A DNA stretch of 64,000 nucleotides from Allocatelliglobosispora scoriae (lineage in GTDB: Bacteria; Actinomycetota; Actinomycetes; Mycobacteriales; Micromonosporaceae), in the NCBI RefSeq assembly GCF_014204945.1, contig NZ_JACHMN010000002.1, positions 3,433,001 through 3,497,000 on the forward strand. The letters run 5' to 3'. Position numbers and translations under genes: made by a program. Below, piece by piece: positions 25,808 to 33,975 of the stretch; position 1 is the stretch's first letter; the number at the start of each line of letters is the position of its first letter. The notes beneath the pieces were generated by a model that ran no database searches, was not told the origin of the DNA, and was given only the letters and a program-made list of their open reading frames with translations.

Positions 25808-26161
25808 ATGGCCATCGAGATGACCCGGGAACGCTTCGAGGAGCTCGTCTCCGATGCCCTCGACGAGGTCCCGGGCGAGCTGATGGCACTGCTCAACAAC
25901 GTGGTGATCCTGATCGAGGAGGAGTCGCCGCCCGGTGAGGGCGAGTTGCTCGGGCTCTACGAGGGGCACGCGCTCACGGACCGGGGCTGGGATTACGCCG
26001 GTGTCCTGCCCGACCGGATCACGATCTTCCGCAATCCGACGCTGCGCATCTGCGACACGGAGGAGGACGTCATCGACGAGGTCTCGGTGACGGTCGTGCA
26101 CGAGATCGCGCACCACTTCGGCATCGACGACGCCCGCCTGCACCAGCTCGGCTGGGACTGA
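25808..26161 (+). CDS. Zincin-like metallopeptidase family protein
   Basis: Small protein of 117 aa with an HExxH zinc motif near the C-terminus (VTVVHEIAHHFGIDDARL, about residues 97-114). It matches the short PF06262 (DUF1025-type) metallopeptidases often found beside pheA and serS in actinobacteria. Conserved PGELMALLNNVVILIEEE and LLGLYEGHALTDRGWDY precede it. No signal peptide, so it is cytoplasmic. The substrate is unknown. It sits three bases after pheA and is probably co-transcribed; a palindromic repeat starts just after its stop. Confidence 0.85.
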   Translation: MAIEMTRERFEELVSDALDEVPGELMALLNNVVILIEEESPPGEGELLGLYEGHALTDRGWDYAGVLPDRITIFRNPTLRICDTEEDVIDEVSVTVVHEIAHHFGIDDARLHQLGWD

Positions 26162-26165
26162 CCCT

Positions 26166-26225
26166 ACGTTTTGCAGCAAAGCGTGGCCTCGCGCAGCGAA
26201 ATGGCCACGCTTTGCTGCAAAACGT
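26166..26225. repeat. Palindromic gene-end repeat, TTTTGCAGCAAAGCGTGG family (copy 2)
   Basis: A perfect 23-bp stem (ACGTTTTGCAGCAAAGCGTG...) with a 14-base loop (TCGCGCAGCGAAAT) lies between convergent genes, so it can serve as terminator for both. Its loop is nearly identical to that of the copy at 46294. Confidence 0.9.
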
Positions 26226-26233
26226 GACGGCAG

Positions 26234-29200
26234 TCAGAGCCCCAGCGTGTGGTATTTGATCGGCAGGCTGAACGCGATGGTGCTGATCTGCCCGGCGTTG
26301 CCGGCCGCCACGCGGTAGAGCAGCTTGGTGTTGCCGTTGTACTGCATGTAGAAGAGCGTCTCGGAGTCCCGGGACCAGGAGAACCAGCCGGAACCCGTGT
26401 ATCCGGGCGGCCGCATGGCCCACTGCCGGCCGCCACCGGGGGCGTACCCGTAGATGTATCCGTCACCGGACCCGACCGCGATGGTGCCGCCGTCGGGCGA
26501 CCAGACCGGGAAGCCGAGGCCGGCGCCGTTCGGCGGCTGGGTGTAGAGCGTCTGCTTGCCGGTGCCGTTGGTGTTGGTGGTGAAGAGCGACGAGGTGGTG
26601 GCGCTGCGGCTGATCGCCCAGCGGGAGGTCGACGGGTTCCACGACGGCGGGCTGTCGGCCCGGGTGAGGCCGCTGACCTTCGTGACCGCGCCGCCCGCAG
26701 CGGGCACGGTGTAGACGCCGTCCGACGGGCAGCTCGACCAGCCGAAGCTGCTGCTGCGCTGGAAGGAGATCGTCTGACCGTTGGGCGACCAGACCGGCCA
26801 CATGTCGTTGGTGCCGATGTCGGGGCAGGAGAGGTCCTGCGAGGTGAGCCGCCGGTCCACGCCGGTGGCGATGTTGCGGGCGTAGAGCGACATCGCGTAG
26901 TCGGTACCGGTGCCGGCCTTGTTGAAGACGACCTCGGTGCCGGCCGGGTTCACCGCGAGACCCAGACCGCCGCCGCCGAAGGTGCCGCCGATCTGCGTCA
27001 CGCCGGTGCCGTCATCGTTGGCCCGGACCAGTTTCAGCGTGGTGTAGCAGTCGGCGGTCACGCACTGGACCAGGTAGAGGTGCTGCGGCCAGGGTGCGTG
27101 GGCGATGACCTTCTCGAAGTGCAGGATCGACGGGTTGCTCTTGTCGAAGTCGAAGGCGGGCAGGGTGATCCCGGCGCCCGCGTCGAGGCTGCCCGTCAGC
27201 GACCAGGCCGGTGTCGCGGCCGGGTTGACCGTCAGCTTCACCCCGGCCGTGGCGGTGAGGTAGGGACCGGCCACGCCGTAGAGGAAGAGTTCGAGGCGGG
27301 GGCCGACCTTCGCCGTGACCGTGCCGACCACCGACGCCGAGGGCGGGTCGTAGGTGAAGGTGCTGCTCGTCGCCGCGATCGGGTGCAGGCCGCCGTCCCA
27401 GCGCAGGCCCAGCGTCCCGGAGGCGTGCTGGACCGCCGACGCGGTGATCTGCGCGGTCACGTTGCCCTGGGCGGAGAGGTAGAACTGCAGCTGCGGGGTG
27501 ATGACGACGGGCACCGGGCCGACCGAGAAGGTGATCGGTGCGAAGCGCACCGGCGCCGGCAGCAGCGCCACCGGGCCGACGCTGCAGTTCGCGGCGGCCT
27601 GCGCGGTCGCCACCAGCGAGGCGTCCTCGGCGAGCGTGCCGGTGAAGCTCACCGACTTGATCGAGAGCCAGCCCCAGTCGACGGAGATGTTGAACGACGG
27701 GGTGACGCTCAGGCTGCCGGTGACGCTGATCTGCCCGCCACCGCCGCAGGTGAGGACCTTGCCGATGGGCTGGCTCACCGAGGTGATCGGCGCGTCACCG
27801 CTCAACCGGCGGCGCAGCAGGTCCGGCCCGAGGGTCTTCGCCGAGCCGAAGGTCTGCACGTCGGCGTCGGAGAGCTGGGCCGAGATCGCGAAGTGCCCGT
27901 TGCCGAAGGCCTCCTGCATCGTCGCGGGCTCGGTCTCGAGAACGTGGTTGCCCGCGCCGTCGGTGCTCGCGGCGGTGACGCGTACCAGCAGGCCGTCGGG
28001 GGCCGCTGCGGTCGCGCCCTCCGCGATCACCTCGCCGATCTCGGGGACGGCGGCGGCCGGAGCCAGCGTCACCACCTGGTCGCCGCCGGGTGCGCCGTCG
28101 ACCTGGGTCACCGCGCCCGGCGCCGGGTCGTGGGTGGTGGAGGGGATCGCGGTGTCGCCGACGAAGTAGCCGACGATGTCGACGATGACGTGGGTGCTGC
28201 CCGCCTGGTTGTAGATCATCAGGTCGCCGTCGACGCCCAGCGGCGTCACGGCCAGGGTCGGGACGGTCGCGCCCGCGGCGAAGTTCAGGTCCGACGCGGT
28301 CGGCCTCGCGGTCAGCGAGGGGTACGCCGTGAAATACCCCGCCGCCGTCGGCGCGATCGCGGTGATCGAGGCGATGACCCCGCTGGGCGGCGTAGCGGCG
28401 GATGCCGACGGCAGCCCCGCCTTCCCGGCGATCGTCACGGGCAGCGTGGCAGCGGGCCCGATCGGTGCCTTGGGTGCTCCCAGACCCGACCTGGTGTCGA
28501 CGATCCGGGTCGGGGTGACCCCGGCGAGATAGGAGCCGCCGCTCGCGGGGTCGGAGCCGTCGGTGAACCAGCCCGCCACGTCCACGACGAGCGGCGTCCA
28601 CTCCGCCTGGTTGAAGAAGCTGACCTTGCCGTCGGTCCCGACCGGCACGATGATCCGGTTGGCGACGACCTGCCGGGCGGCGAAGTTGAGGGTCGACGCG
28701 GTCGGCCGGGGTGCACCGGTGGGGAAGACGGTGACGTAGCCGGCGCCGAGCGGACCGGCCGCGACGAGGTTGAGCACCACGGCGGCGACCCCCTCGGCGG
28801 GGACACCGCCCTCGCCGGTGACCTGCAGCTCCACGGTCTCACCCAGCGCCGGGGTGGAGCCGCCGAGCTCCTCGCGGGTGTCCATCAGCCGGGCCGGATT
28901 GATCCCGTGGAAGAGCCCGGCCGACGGCGAGGCCTGCGCGGGAGTCGTGAACCAGCCGGCCATGTCGGCGATGAGCTGGGTCGGCGCGGAGGAGTAGAGG
29001 ATCACCCGTCCGCCGGCCCCGATCGGTACGACGACCAGGTTGGCGAGGGTCTGGCCACCGGCGAAGTTGAGGTTGGACGAGGTGGGCCGCGCGATCCCGT
29101 CGGGGTATGCGGTGAGGTAGCCGGCGGCGGCGGGCGCGGTCACCGTCACGTTGAGGACGACCGATCCCCCTTCGGGGGCGCCACCCGTGACGAGCAGCGA

Positions 29201-29638
29201 GACCTGCTGTGTCGGGCCCTTCGGGGCACCGAGACCGCTGCGGGTGTCGAGCAGGCGCGTCGGTGTGATCCCGTGCAGCGACCCGCCCGGCGCCGCAGTG
29301 CTGACCTGCTGACCGGCGGTCGTCGGCGCGGACTCCTCGGCCCCGGCGAGGGAGCTCACGCGTACCGAATAGGCGGTGTTGGGCCGGGCACCGGTGAGCA
29401 CCGCGTGATCGGTCCCGACCGGCACCTCCAGGGCTGGACCTGCGGGAACCGTGGTGAGGCGGTATCCGGTCACGCCCGTCGCATCGGCGGGCGGAGTCCA
29501 GTCGACGCTGAGGTTCAGCCCCTCCACACCTGCGGTGACCGAGGCCGGGCCGGCTGGCGGGGCGGCGTAGGCGGCGGGCGCGTGGAGCAGTGCACCGACG
29601 AGGATCGGCACCAGTACGAGGGGGAGCGGACGGCGCAC
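26234..29638 (-). CDS. Large secreted protein: FN3, three DTRSGLG modules, C-terminal beta-propeller
   Basis: Exported protein of about 1134 aa. A signal peptide (LPLVLVPILVGALLHAPAAYA) is followed by one fibronectin-III-like domain (LNLSVDWTPPADATGVTGY), three modules of about 125 residues each opening with a T/N-P-x-R-L/I-x-DTR motif and ending in D-x-x-G-W/Y-F, a long beta-rich region with two Cys (VLTCGGGG, AANCSVG), and a C-terminal TolB/PD40-like propeller (PVWSPNGQTIS, PVWSPDGGTIA, FSWSRDSETLF). GTG at 29638 has AGGAGG upstream; the ATG at 29674 lacks one. The modules are shared with the two secreted proteins at 6495-11771. Confidence 0.8.
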   Translation of the reverse strand: MRRPLPLVLVPILVGALLHAPAAYAAPPAGPASVTAGVEGLNLSVDWTPPADATGVTGYRLTTVPAGPALEVPVGTDHAVLTGARPNTAYSVRVSSLAGAEESAPTTAGQQVSTAAPGGSLHGITPTRLLDTRSGLGAPKGPTQQVSLLVTGGAPEGGSVVLNVTVTAPAAAGYLTAYPDGIARPTSSNLNFAGGQTLANLVVVPIGAGGRVILYSSAPTQLIADMAGWFTTPAQASPSAGLFHGINPARLMDTREELGGSTPALGETVELQVTGEGGVPAEGVAAVVLNLVAAGPLGAGYVTVFPTGAPRPTASTLNFAARQVVANRIIVPVGTDGKVSFFNQAEWTPLVVDVAGWFTDGSDPASGGSYLAGVTPTRIVDTRSGLGAPKAPIGPAATLPVTIAGKAGLPSASAATPPSGVIASITAIAPTAAGYFTAYPSLTARPTASDLNFAAGATVPTLAVTPLGVDGDLMIYNQAGSTHVIVDIVGYFVGDTAIPSTTHDPAPGAVTQVDGAPGGDQVVTLAPAAAVPEIGEVIAEGATAAAPDGLLVRVTAASTDGAGNHVLETEPATMQEAFGNGHFAISAQLSDADVQTFGSAKTLGPDLLRRRLSGDAPITSVSQPIGKVLTCGGGGQISVTGSLSVTPSFNISVDWGWLSIKSVSFTGTLAEDASLVATAQAAANCSVGPVALLPAPVRFAPITFSVGPVPVVITPQLQFYLSAQGNVTAQITASAVQHASGTLGLRWDGGLHPIAATSSTFTYDPPSASVVGTVTAKVGPRLELFLYGVAGPYLTATAGVKLTVNPAATPAWSLTGSLDAGAGITLPAFDFDKSNPSILHFEKVIAHAPWPQHLYLVQCVTADCYTTLKLVRANDDGTGVTQIGGTFGGGGLGLAVNPAGTEVVFNKAGTGTDYAMSLYARNIATGVDRRLTSQDLSCPDIGTNDMWPVWSPNGQTISFQRSSSFGWSSCPSDGVYTVPAAGGAVTKVSGLTRADSPPSWNPSTSRWAISRSATTSSLFTTNTNGTGKQTLYTQPPNGAGLGFPVWSPDGGTIAVGSGDGYIYGYAPGGGRQWAMRPPGYTGSGWFSWSRDSETLFYMQYNGNTKLLYRVAAGNAGQISTIAFSLPIKYHTLGL

Positions 29639-29891
29639 GAGTGGCCTCCTGGAAGCTGGTTGACGAGCAGACATCCAGCCAAGCCACGCCCCGCACGCTC
29701 CACAATCGTCGTTCAGGCTGCTCCGGTGACCGAAGCGGTGCGCTCTGTCACCGGACGCGTGTCCCCGGCGCCGAGTCGCGTGTGCGACACAGTCATTTGC
29801 ACAGCGGATCTACTCTTGCCGGGCACAGCAGGCGCATGCTTGCCTGCACTTGTTTTCTCCCGCACGAAGTACCGTCACAAGGAGCACCCCC

Positions 29892-30641
29892 ATGCGCAGT
29901 GCGCTCTTCGCGGCCGAGAATCTGGAGAAGGAGTCGACCCAGCCCGGGCTTCGGCTGCAGAACTCCAAGATGCTGAAGGTCGAACTCAACGGCGAGGTGA
30001 TGGCCCGGACCGGGTCCATGGTCGCCTACCAGGGCCAGGTCACCTTCGCGGCTCAAGGTTCCGGTGGCATCGGCAAGTTCATCAAGAAGGCGCTCACCGG
30101 CGAGGGTGTCCCGCTGATGAAGCTGACCGGCCGAGGCGACGTCTTCCTCGCCGATGGTGCCGCCGACATCCACCTCATCGACCTCGAGCCCGGTGACGCA
30201 CTGTCGATCAACGGATCGAACGTGCTCGCCTTCGACTCGACGCTCAACTACGACATCAAGATGGTCCAGGGCGTCGGCATGATGTCCAACTCGGGCCTTT
30301 TCAACTGCGTCTTCACCGGCGGCGGCCGGATCGCCGTGACCACCGCGGGCCCGCCCGTCGTGCTCACCGTGGACCAGCCGACCTACGTCGACCCGCAGGC
30401 CGCGATCTGCTGGTCGGCCGGGCTGCAGACCGGTTACCACCGCGCCGACCAGATGGGTCTCGGCACGCTGCTGGGCCGCAGCACGGGTGAGGCCTTCACC
30501 ATGAGCTTCGCCGGTCAGGGCTTCGTCGTCGTCCAGCCCTCGGAGCAGCCTCCGGGCGGCTTCCTCGGCGGCCAGGGCTCCGGCCAGCAGGCCGGTGCCG
30601 GTGGCGGCGGCGGTGTGCTCGGCGGCCTGCTCGGCGGCTGA
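29892..30641 (+). CDS. AIM24 family protein
   Basis: Protein of 249 aa with the beta-prism-like AIM24/TIGR00266 fold: KMLKVELNGEVMARTGSMVAYQG, MKLTGRGDVFLADGAADIHLIDL, VVLTVDQPTYVDPQAAICWSAG and SFAGQGFVVVQPS are the repeating strands. The C-terminus is a Gly/Gln-rich tail (about 30 residues). Start ATG has AAGGAG 7 bases upstream. No signal peptide. The family is widespread in actinobacteria, often near membrane proteins, and its biochemical role is unknown; yeast AIM24 is a mitochondrial inner-membrane organiser, which may not transfer. Confidence 0.88.
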   Translation: MRSALFAAENLEKESTQPGLRLQNSKMLKVELNGEVMARTGSMVAYQGQVTFAAQGSGGIGKFIKKALTGEGVPLMKLTGRGDVFLADGAADIHLIDLEPGDALSINGSNVLAFDSTLNYDIKMVQGVGMMSNSGLFNCVFTGGGRIAVTTAGPPVVLTVDQPTYVDPQAAICWSAGLQTGYHRADQMGLGTLLGRSTGEAFTMSFAGQGFVVVQPSEQPPGGFLGGQGSGQQAGAGGGGGVLGGLLGG

Positions 30642-30675
30642 CAAAACCTGCCCCACGGGGGTGGTCGTTGGTCGG

Positions 30676-30681
30676 TAGTCT
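30676..30681 (+). promoter_or_regulatory. -10 hexamer of a leaderless promoter (membrane protein pair)
   Basis: TAGTCT ends exactly 7 bases before the ATG at 30689. Confidence 0.5.
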
Positions 30682-30688
30682 TCCGGCC

Positions 30689-31318
30689 ATGACCACCCCC
30701 GTTGACGTCATGGAGTCGAGCGCGGAGCCGACGCCCACCGAGTGGCCCCGATCTCTCGACCAGATCCCCGCGGTGATCGTGGCGCTGGGCGCGATCTCGG
30801 CCGTGATCTCCCTGATCAAGCCGTGGCAGACGACGATCCTCCGGCCGGACAGTGACAATCCGGGTCAGGTCGAGGAGCTCACCAGCACGATCGTCGTCGC
30901 GGGCACGATCGGAACCGCCTTCATGGTCGGGCTGATCGCACTGGTCGCGGCCGCGGTGGTCGCGCTCTTCGGATCCCCGGGGGTACGCCACACCGCCCGC
31001 CTGCTCGGCCTCGGCCTCGCCGGTGCGACCGCCGCGATCGGGGGCATCCTCGTCTACCACCTCGGTCAGGCGAGCACCGCCGGGTTCTATTACGGCATCC
31101 TGATCGGTTCCGACGCCAACATCGAGATCCGCACCGAGTCGGGCGGCTGGTTCGGTGTCAGTGCGGCCGTGCTGGCCGGGCTGGGCCTCTTCCTCGCCCG
31201 GTCCAGTGACGAGACGCGTCCGCTGCGGACGATCGACGACTACGACGAGTTCGACGATGACGAGCCCCGCTACGGCGAGGGCATCGAGGTCATCGACATG
31301 ACAGTGAAAGCAGGTTGA
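30689..31318 (+). CDS. Four-span membrane protein of unknown function
   Basis: Protein of 209 aa with four predicted membrane helices: IPAVIVALGAISAVISLI, VVAGTIGTAFMVGLIALVAAAVVALFG, ARLLGLGLAGATAAIGGILVY and GWFGVSAAVLAGLGLFLA. A soluble stretch between helices 3 and 4 (about 25 residues, IEIRTESGG) probably faces outside. The cytoplasmic C-terminus is very acidic (TIDDYDEFDDDEPRYGEG). The ATG at 30689 is chosen because of the TANNNT hexamer 7 bases before it. Its stop overlaps the possible start of the next membrane gene. No family recognised. Confidence 0.7.
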   Translation: MTTPVDVMESSAEPTPTEWPRSLDQIPAVIVALGAISAVISLIKPWQTTILRPDSDNPGQVEELTSTIVVAGTIGTAFMVGLIALVAAAVVALFGSPGVRHTARLLGLGLAGATAAIGGILVYHLGQASTAGFYYGILIGSDANIEIRTESGGWFGVSAAVLAGLGLFLARSSDETRPLRTIDDYDEFDDDEPRYGEGIEVIDMTVKAG

Positions 31319-31698
31319 CCCTGGCTGTAGCCCCGAAGGCCGACGACGTGAAGCAGTCGGTTCTCGCCTGGGTGGCCCTCGCCGCCGGTGCCGTTCTCAC
31401 CGGCGTCTCCTGGGCCGGGGACCGCAGCTTCATCCACGATGACGAACCGGCGGTAACCGCCTACCTCGCCGCCGTCGTGCTGCTGTTCGGGGTGGCCACG
31501 CTCGCCATCGCCGGTACGCCAGGCGGGCGGAAGAACGCGGGCGCGCTGTCGTGGGGCCTGCTGCCCGCGACGGGAGCACTGCTGGCGGTCTCCGCCAACG
31601 AGGAGGGTGTCGCGTTCGCCGCCGCCGGCCTGGGGCTGGTGTTGATCTCGATCGTCATCGCCCGGATGGCTGCCTCCGAGTGGCCCGCACCCGCCTAG
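31315..31698 (+). CDS. Small membrane protein, coupled to the preceding gene
   Basis: Protein of up to 127 aa with four short hydrophobic segments (VLAWVALAAGAVLTGVSW, AYLAAVVLLFGVATLAIAG, ALSWGLLPATGALLAV, AAAGLGLVLISIVIAR). The TTG start shares four bases with the upstream stop (TTGA). A GTG at 31348 is an alternative that removes eleven polar residues. It probably forms a complex or bicistron with the membrane protein before it. No known family is evident, and neither gene is related to the following serS. Confidence 0.6.
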   Translation: MTLAVAPKADDVKQSVLAWVALAAGAVLTGVSWAGDRSFIHDDEPAVTAYLAAVVLLFGVATLAIAGTPGGRKNAGALSWGLLPATGALLAVSANEEGVAFAAAGLGLVLISIVIARMAASEWPAPA

Positions 31699-31760
31699 CT
31701 CATCCTCAGGGGAGCATCGCGTCGGGTGATATCGGGGTGAAGGTCCGGCCGGGGCTCCCG

Positions 31761-31766
31761 TACCCT
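31761..31766 (+). promoter_or_regulatory. -10 hexamer of the serS leaderless promoter
   Basis: TACCCT ends exactly 7 bases before ATG 31774. This supports 31774 over the ATG two codons earlier. Confidence 0.55.
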
Positions 31767-31773
31767 GATGGGC

Positions 31774-33033
31774 ATGATTGACCTTCGCCTGCTCCGGGAC
31801 GACCCGGACCTGTTCCGTGCCAGCCAGCGTGCCCGAGGCGACGCCGAGTCGTCCGTGGACCGCCTGCTGAGCGCGGACGAGGCGCGACGCGCGGCGGTGG
31901 GTCGATTCGAGGCGCTGCGCGCCGAGCAGAAGACCCTCGGCAAGCAGATTCCCCAGGCCAAGGGTGATGAGCGCGCCGCGCTGCTGGAGCGCACCAAGAC
32001 CCTCGCCGACGAGGTGAAGGCGGCGGAGACCGCCGTCACCGAGGCCGAGGCGGAGCTGCACGCGGCACAGCTGGGGCTGCCCAACCTCATCGAGGAGGGT
32101 GCGCCGGCCGGCGGCGAGGACGACTACATCGTGCTGCGCGAGGTCGGCACCAAGCCGGAGCTCGCCGATCCCAGGGATCACCTCGCCCTCGGCGAGCTGC
32201 TCGGCGCGATCGACACCGAGCGCGGTGCCAAGGTGTCAGGTTCGCGGTTCTACTTCCTCACCGGCGTCGGCTCGATGCTGGAGCTGGCGCTGCTGCAGCT
32301 CGGCTTCTGGCAGGCTGTGGACGCCGGTTTCACGCCGATGACCCCGCCGGTGCTGGTCAAGCCGGAGTCGATGGAGGGCACCGGGTTCCTCGGCGCCCAC
32401 GCGAGCGAGATCTACTACCTGCCCGCCGACGACCTCTACCTGGTCGGCACGAGCGAGGTGCCGCTCGCGGCCTATCACAAGGACGAGATCCTGCAGCTCA
32501 ACGGCCCGAAGCGTTATGCGGGCTGGTCGACCTGCTTCCGCCGCGAGGCCGGCAGCTACGGCAAGGACACCCGGGGCATCATCCGCGTGCACCAGTTCAA
32601 CAAGGTGGAGATGTTCTCCTACTGCGCGCCGGAGGACGCTCACGACGAGCACCTGCGGCTGCTCGCGTGGGAGGAGGAGCTCCTCGCCAAGCTGGAGCTG
32701 CCCTACCGCGTGATCGACGTGGCGGCCGGCGACCTCGGTTCGTCGGCGGCGCGGAAATACGACTGTGAGGCGTGGGTGCCGTCGCAGGGGAGATATCGCG
32801 AGGTCACGAGCTCGTCCAACTGCACGACCTTCCAGGGGCGGCGCCTCAACACCCGCTATCGGGATGCCGACGGAAAGACGCAGGCGGTCGCGACGCTCAA
32901 CGGCACGCTCGCGACGACCCGGATGCTCGTGGCGATCCTGGAGAACCATCAGCAGGCAGACGGCTCTGTCCGGGTGCCCAAGGCGCTCCAACCCTACCTG
33001 GGCGGTCGGGATCTACTGACGCCGATCGTCTGA
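31774..33033 (+). CDS. serS: Seryl-tRNA synthetase
   Basis: Charges tRNA-Ser; class II synthetase of 419 aa, normal length. The N-terminal [18 protein letters not shown] and the following long antiparallel coiled coil (about residues 25-100) bind the tRNA long arm. The catalytic core has motif 2 ([26 protein letters not shown]) and motif 3 ([18 protein letters not shown]). The serine site segment LVGTSEVPL is present. The start at 31774 gives the canonical [10 protein letters not shown]-terminus and fits the leaderless geometry; an ATG at 31768 would add two residues. Confidence 0.97.
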   Translation: MIDLRLLRDDPDLFRASQRARGDAESSVDRLLSADEARRAAVGRFEALRAEQKTLGKQIPQAKGDERAALLERTKTLADEVKAAETAVTEAEAELHAAQLGLPNLIEEGAPAGGEDDYIVLREVGTKPELADPRDHLALGELLGAIDTERGAKVSGSRFYFLTGVGSMLELALLQLGFWQAVDAGFTPMTPPVLVKPESMEGTGFLGAHASEIYYLPADDLYLVGTSEVPLAAYHKDEILQLNGPKRYAGWSTCFRREAGSYGKDTRGIIRVHQFNKVEMFSYCAPEDAHDEHLRLLAWEEELLAKLELPYRVIDVAAGDLGSSAARKYDCEAWVPSQGRYREVTSSSNCTTFQGRRLNTRYRDADGKTQAVATLNGTLATTRMLVAILENHQQADGSVRVPKALQPYLGGRDLLTPIV

Positions 33034-33035
33034 GT

Positions 33036-33041
33036 TACGGT
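33036..33041 (+). promoter_or_regulatory. -10 hexamer of a leaderless promoter (HAD hydrolase)
   Basis: TACGGT ends exactly 7 bases before ATG 33049 and begins three bases after the serS stop. Confidence 0.5.
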
Positions 33042-33048
33042 GACGGCC

Positions 33049-33858
33049 ATGCTTCCGAAGATGGTCGTCACCGACCTCGATGGCACCGTTGTCCGCAGCG
33101 ACTTCACCGTGTCCGACTACACGCATCAGGTCATGGAGCGCTGCAGCAGGGCGGGCATTCCCGTGGTGGGCGCGACCGGCCGAGGGCCGCGCCTCACCGG
33201 GACGTCACGATCCCAGCTACCCTCCGCCGCCTACTTCGTCCTCGGCGGCGGCAGCCGCGTGCTGGACCTGACCGGCGACGCACCGGTCACCATGCGCGAT
33301 GTCCGGTTCCCGTCGAGCGCGCTCGCCGCGCTCATGCCGGGACTGGAGGAGCGGTTCGGTCCGCTCAAGGTCACTGTCGAGGTGCTCGACGCGGATGAAG
33401 CGCCGCTGTGGAGCGAGGACAGCTACTGGCCCTACCCCGACATGATCACTCTGCACACCCGCGAGGAGCTCTTCGAGGTCGGGCCGGTGATCAAGGCGTT
33501 CCTACAGGTGGATGCCGAGGTCGGCGGCGAGCTGGTCGACCTGGCCCGCAAGATCGTCGCACCGGAGACGATCGAGGTGATCCAGGCCTGGCCGGGCTTC
33601 GTGGAGATCTGCGCACCCAACGTCGACAAGGCGATCGGCTGCACCCTCGTCACCGATCACCTCGGCATCAAGCCGGAAGAGGTGATCGTCTTCGGGGACC
33701 AGCTCAACGACGTGCCGATCTTCCGATGGGCCGGCCACCGGGTCGCCGTCGGCAACGCCCACCCGGAGCTGATCGAGCTCGCCGACGAGGTCGCGGCGAG
33801 CAACGACGAGGACGGCGTGGCCGCCTACCTCGACCGCCTGCTGGCCGGCCTGATTTAG
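33049..33858 (+). CDS. HAD-superfamily hydrolase (Cof-type)
   Basis: Predicted phosphatase of 269 aa. HAD motif I is VVTDLDGTVV at residues 7-16 (nucleophile Asp and general acid Asp), motif II is VVGATGRGP, and motif IV is VIFGDQ-like (VIVFGDQLNDVPIF, about 219-232). The cap is of the large C2 type, as in Cof/YidA sugar-phosphate or flavin phosphatases. The usual Lys of motif III is probably in NVDKAIGCTL. It follows serS closely, an order often seen in actinobacteria. The stop codon itself is the beginning of a dispersed repeat copy. Confidence 0.88.
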   Translation: MLPKMVVTDLDGTVVRSDFTVSDYTHQVMERCSRAGIPVVGATGRGPRLTGTSRSQLPSAAYFVLGGGSRVLDLTGDAPVTMRDVRFPSSALAALMPGLEERFGPLKVTVEVLDADEAPLWSEDSYWPYPDMITLHTREELFEVGPVIKAFLQVDAEVGGELVDLARKIVAPETIEVIQAWPGFVEICAPNVDKAIGCTLVTDHLGIKPEEVIVFGDQLNDVPIFRWAGHRVAVGNAHPELIELADEVAASNDEDGVAAYLDRLLAGLI

Positions 33859-33890
33859 GACCGACTCTTCAAGAGTTGCGGCGATCTTGG
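33856..33890 (+). repeat. Dispersed repeat with CTCTTCAAGAG palindrome (copy 1)
   Basis: TAGGACCGACTCTTCAAGAG followed by TTGCGGCGATCTTGG matches 46249-46283 at all but one base. The palindrome core ACTCTTCAAGAGT can form a small hairpin. A second ATCTTGGG follows at once, so ATCTTGG appears twice in tandem. The copy begins at the stop codon of the HAD gene. Confidence 0.85.
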
Positions 33891-33902
33891 GTGATCTTGG
33901 GT

Positions 33903-33916
33903 AGGACATTTGTCCT
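33903..33916. promoter_or_regulatory. Putative operator upstream of the ABC/two-component operon
   Basis: AGGACATTTGTCCT is a perfect 14-bp palindrome centred about 66 bases upstream of the probable transcription start. NarL-type response regulators bind such short inverted repeats, and one is encoded in this operon, so autoregulation is a reasonable inference. Confidence 0.5.
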
Positions 33917-33962
33917 GCCGGAGTCGGGATCGTGCGCTCTGCTGCGGAACGAGCGATCACCG

Positions 33963-33968
33963 TAGCGT
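33963..33968 (+). promoter_or_regulatory. -10 hexamer of the ABC-exporter operon, leaderless
   Basis: TAGCGT ends exactly 7 bases before ATG 33976. Confidence 0.5.
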
Positions 33969-33975
33969 CGATGAC

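Noticed and set aside
26249-30196. A 1315-codon open frame on the plus strand opposite the large secreted protein
   Set aside because: Its protein is Arg/Gly/Asp-rich without any domain, and it mirrors the codon structure of the minus-strand gene, which has a signal peptide, repeated modules and a ribosome site. It is a GC-bias shadow, as are similar long frames at 1877-3700, 7251-8945 and 52322-55387.
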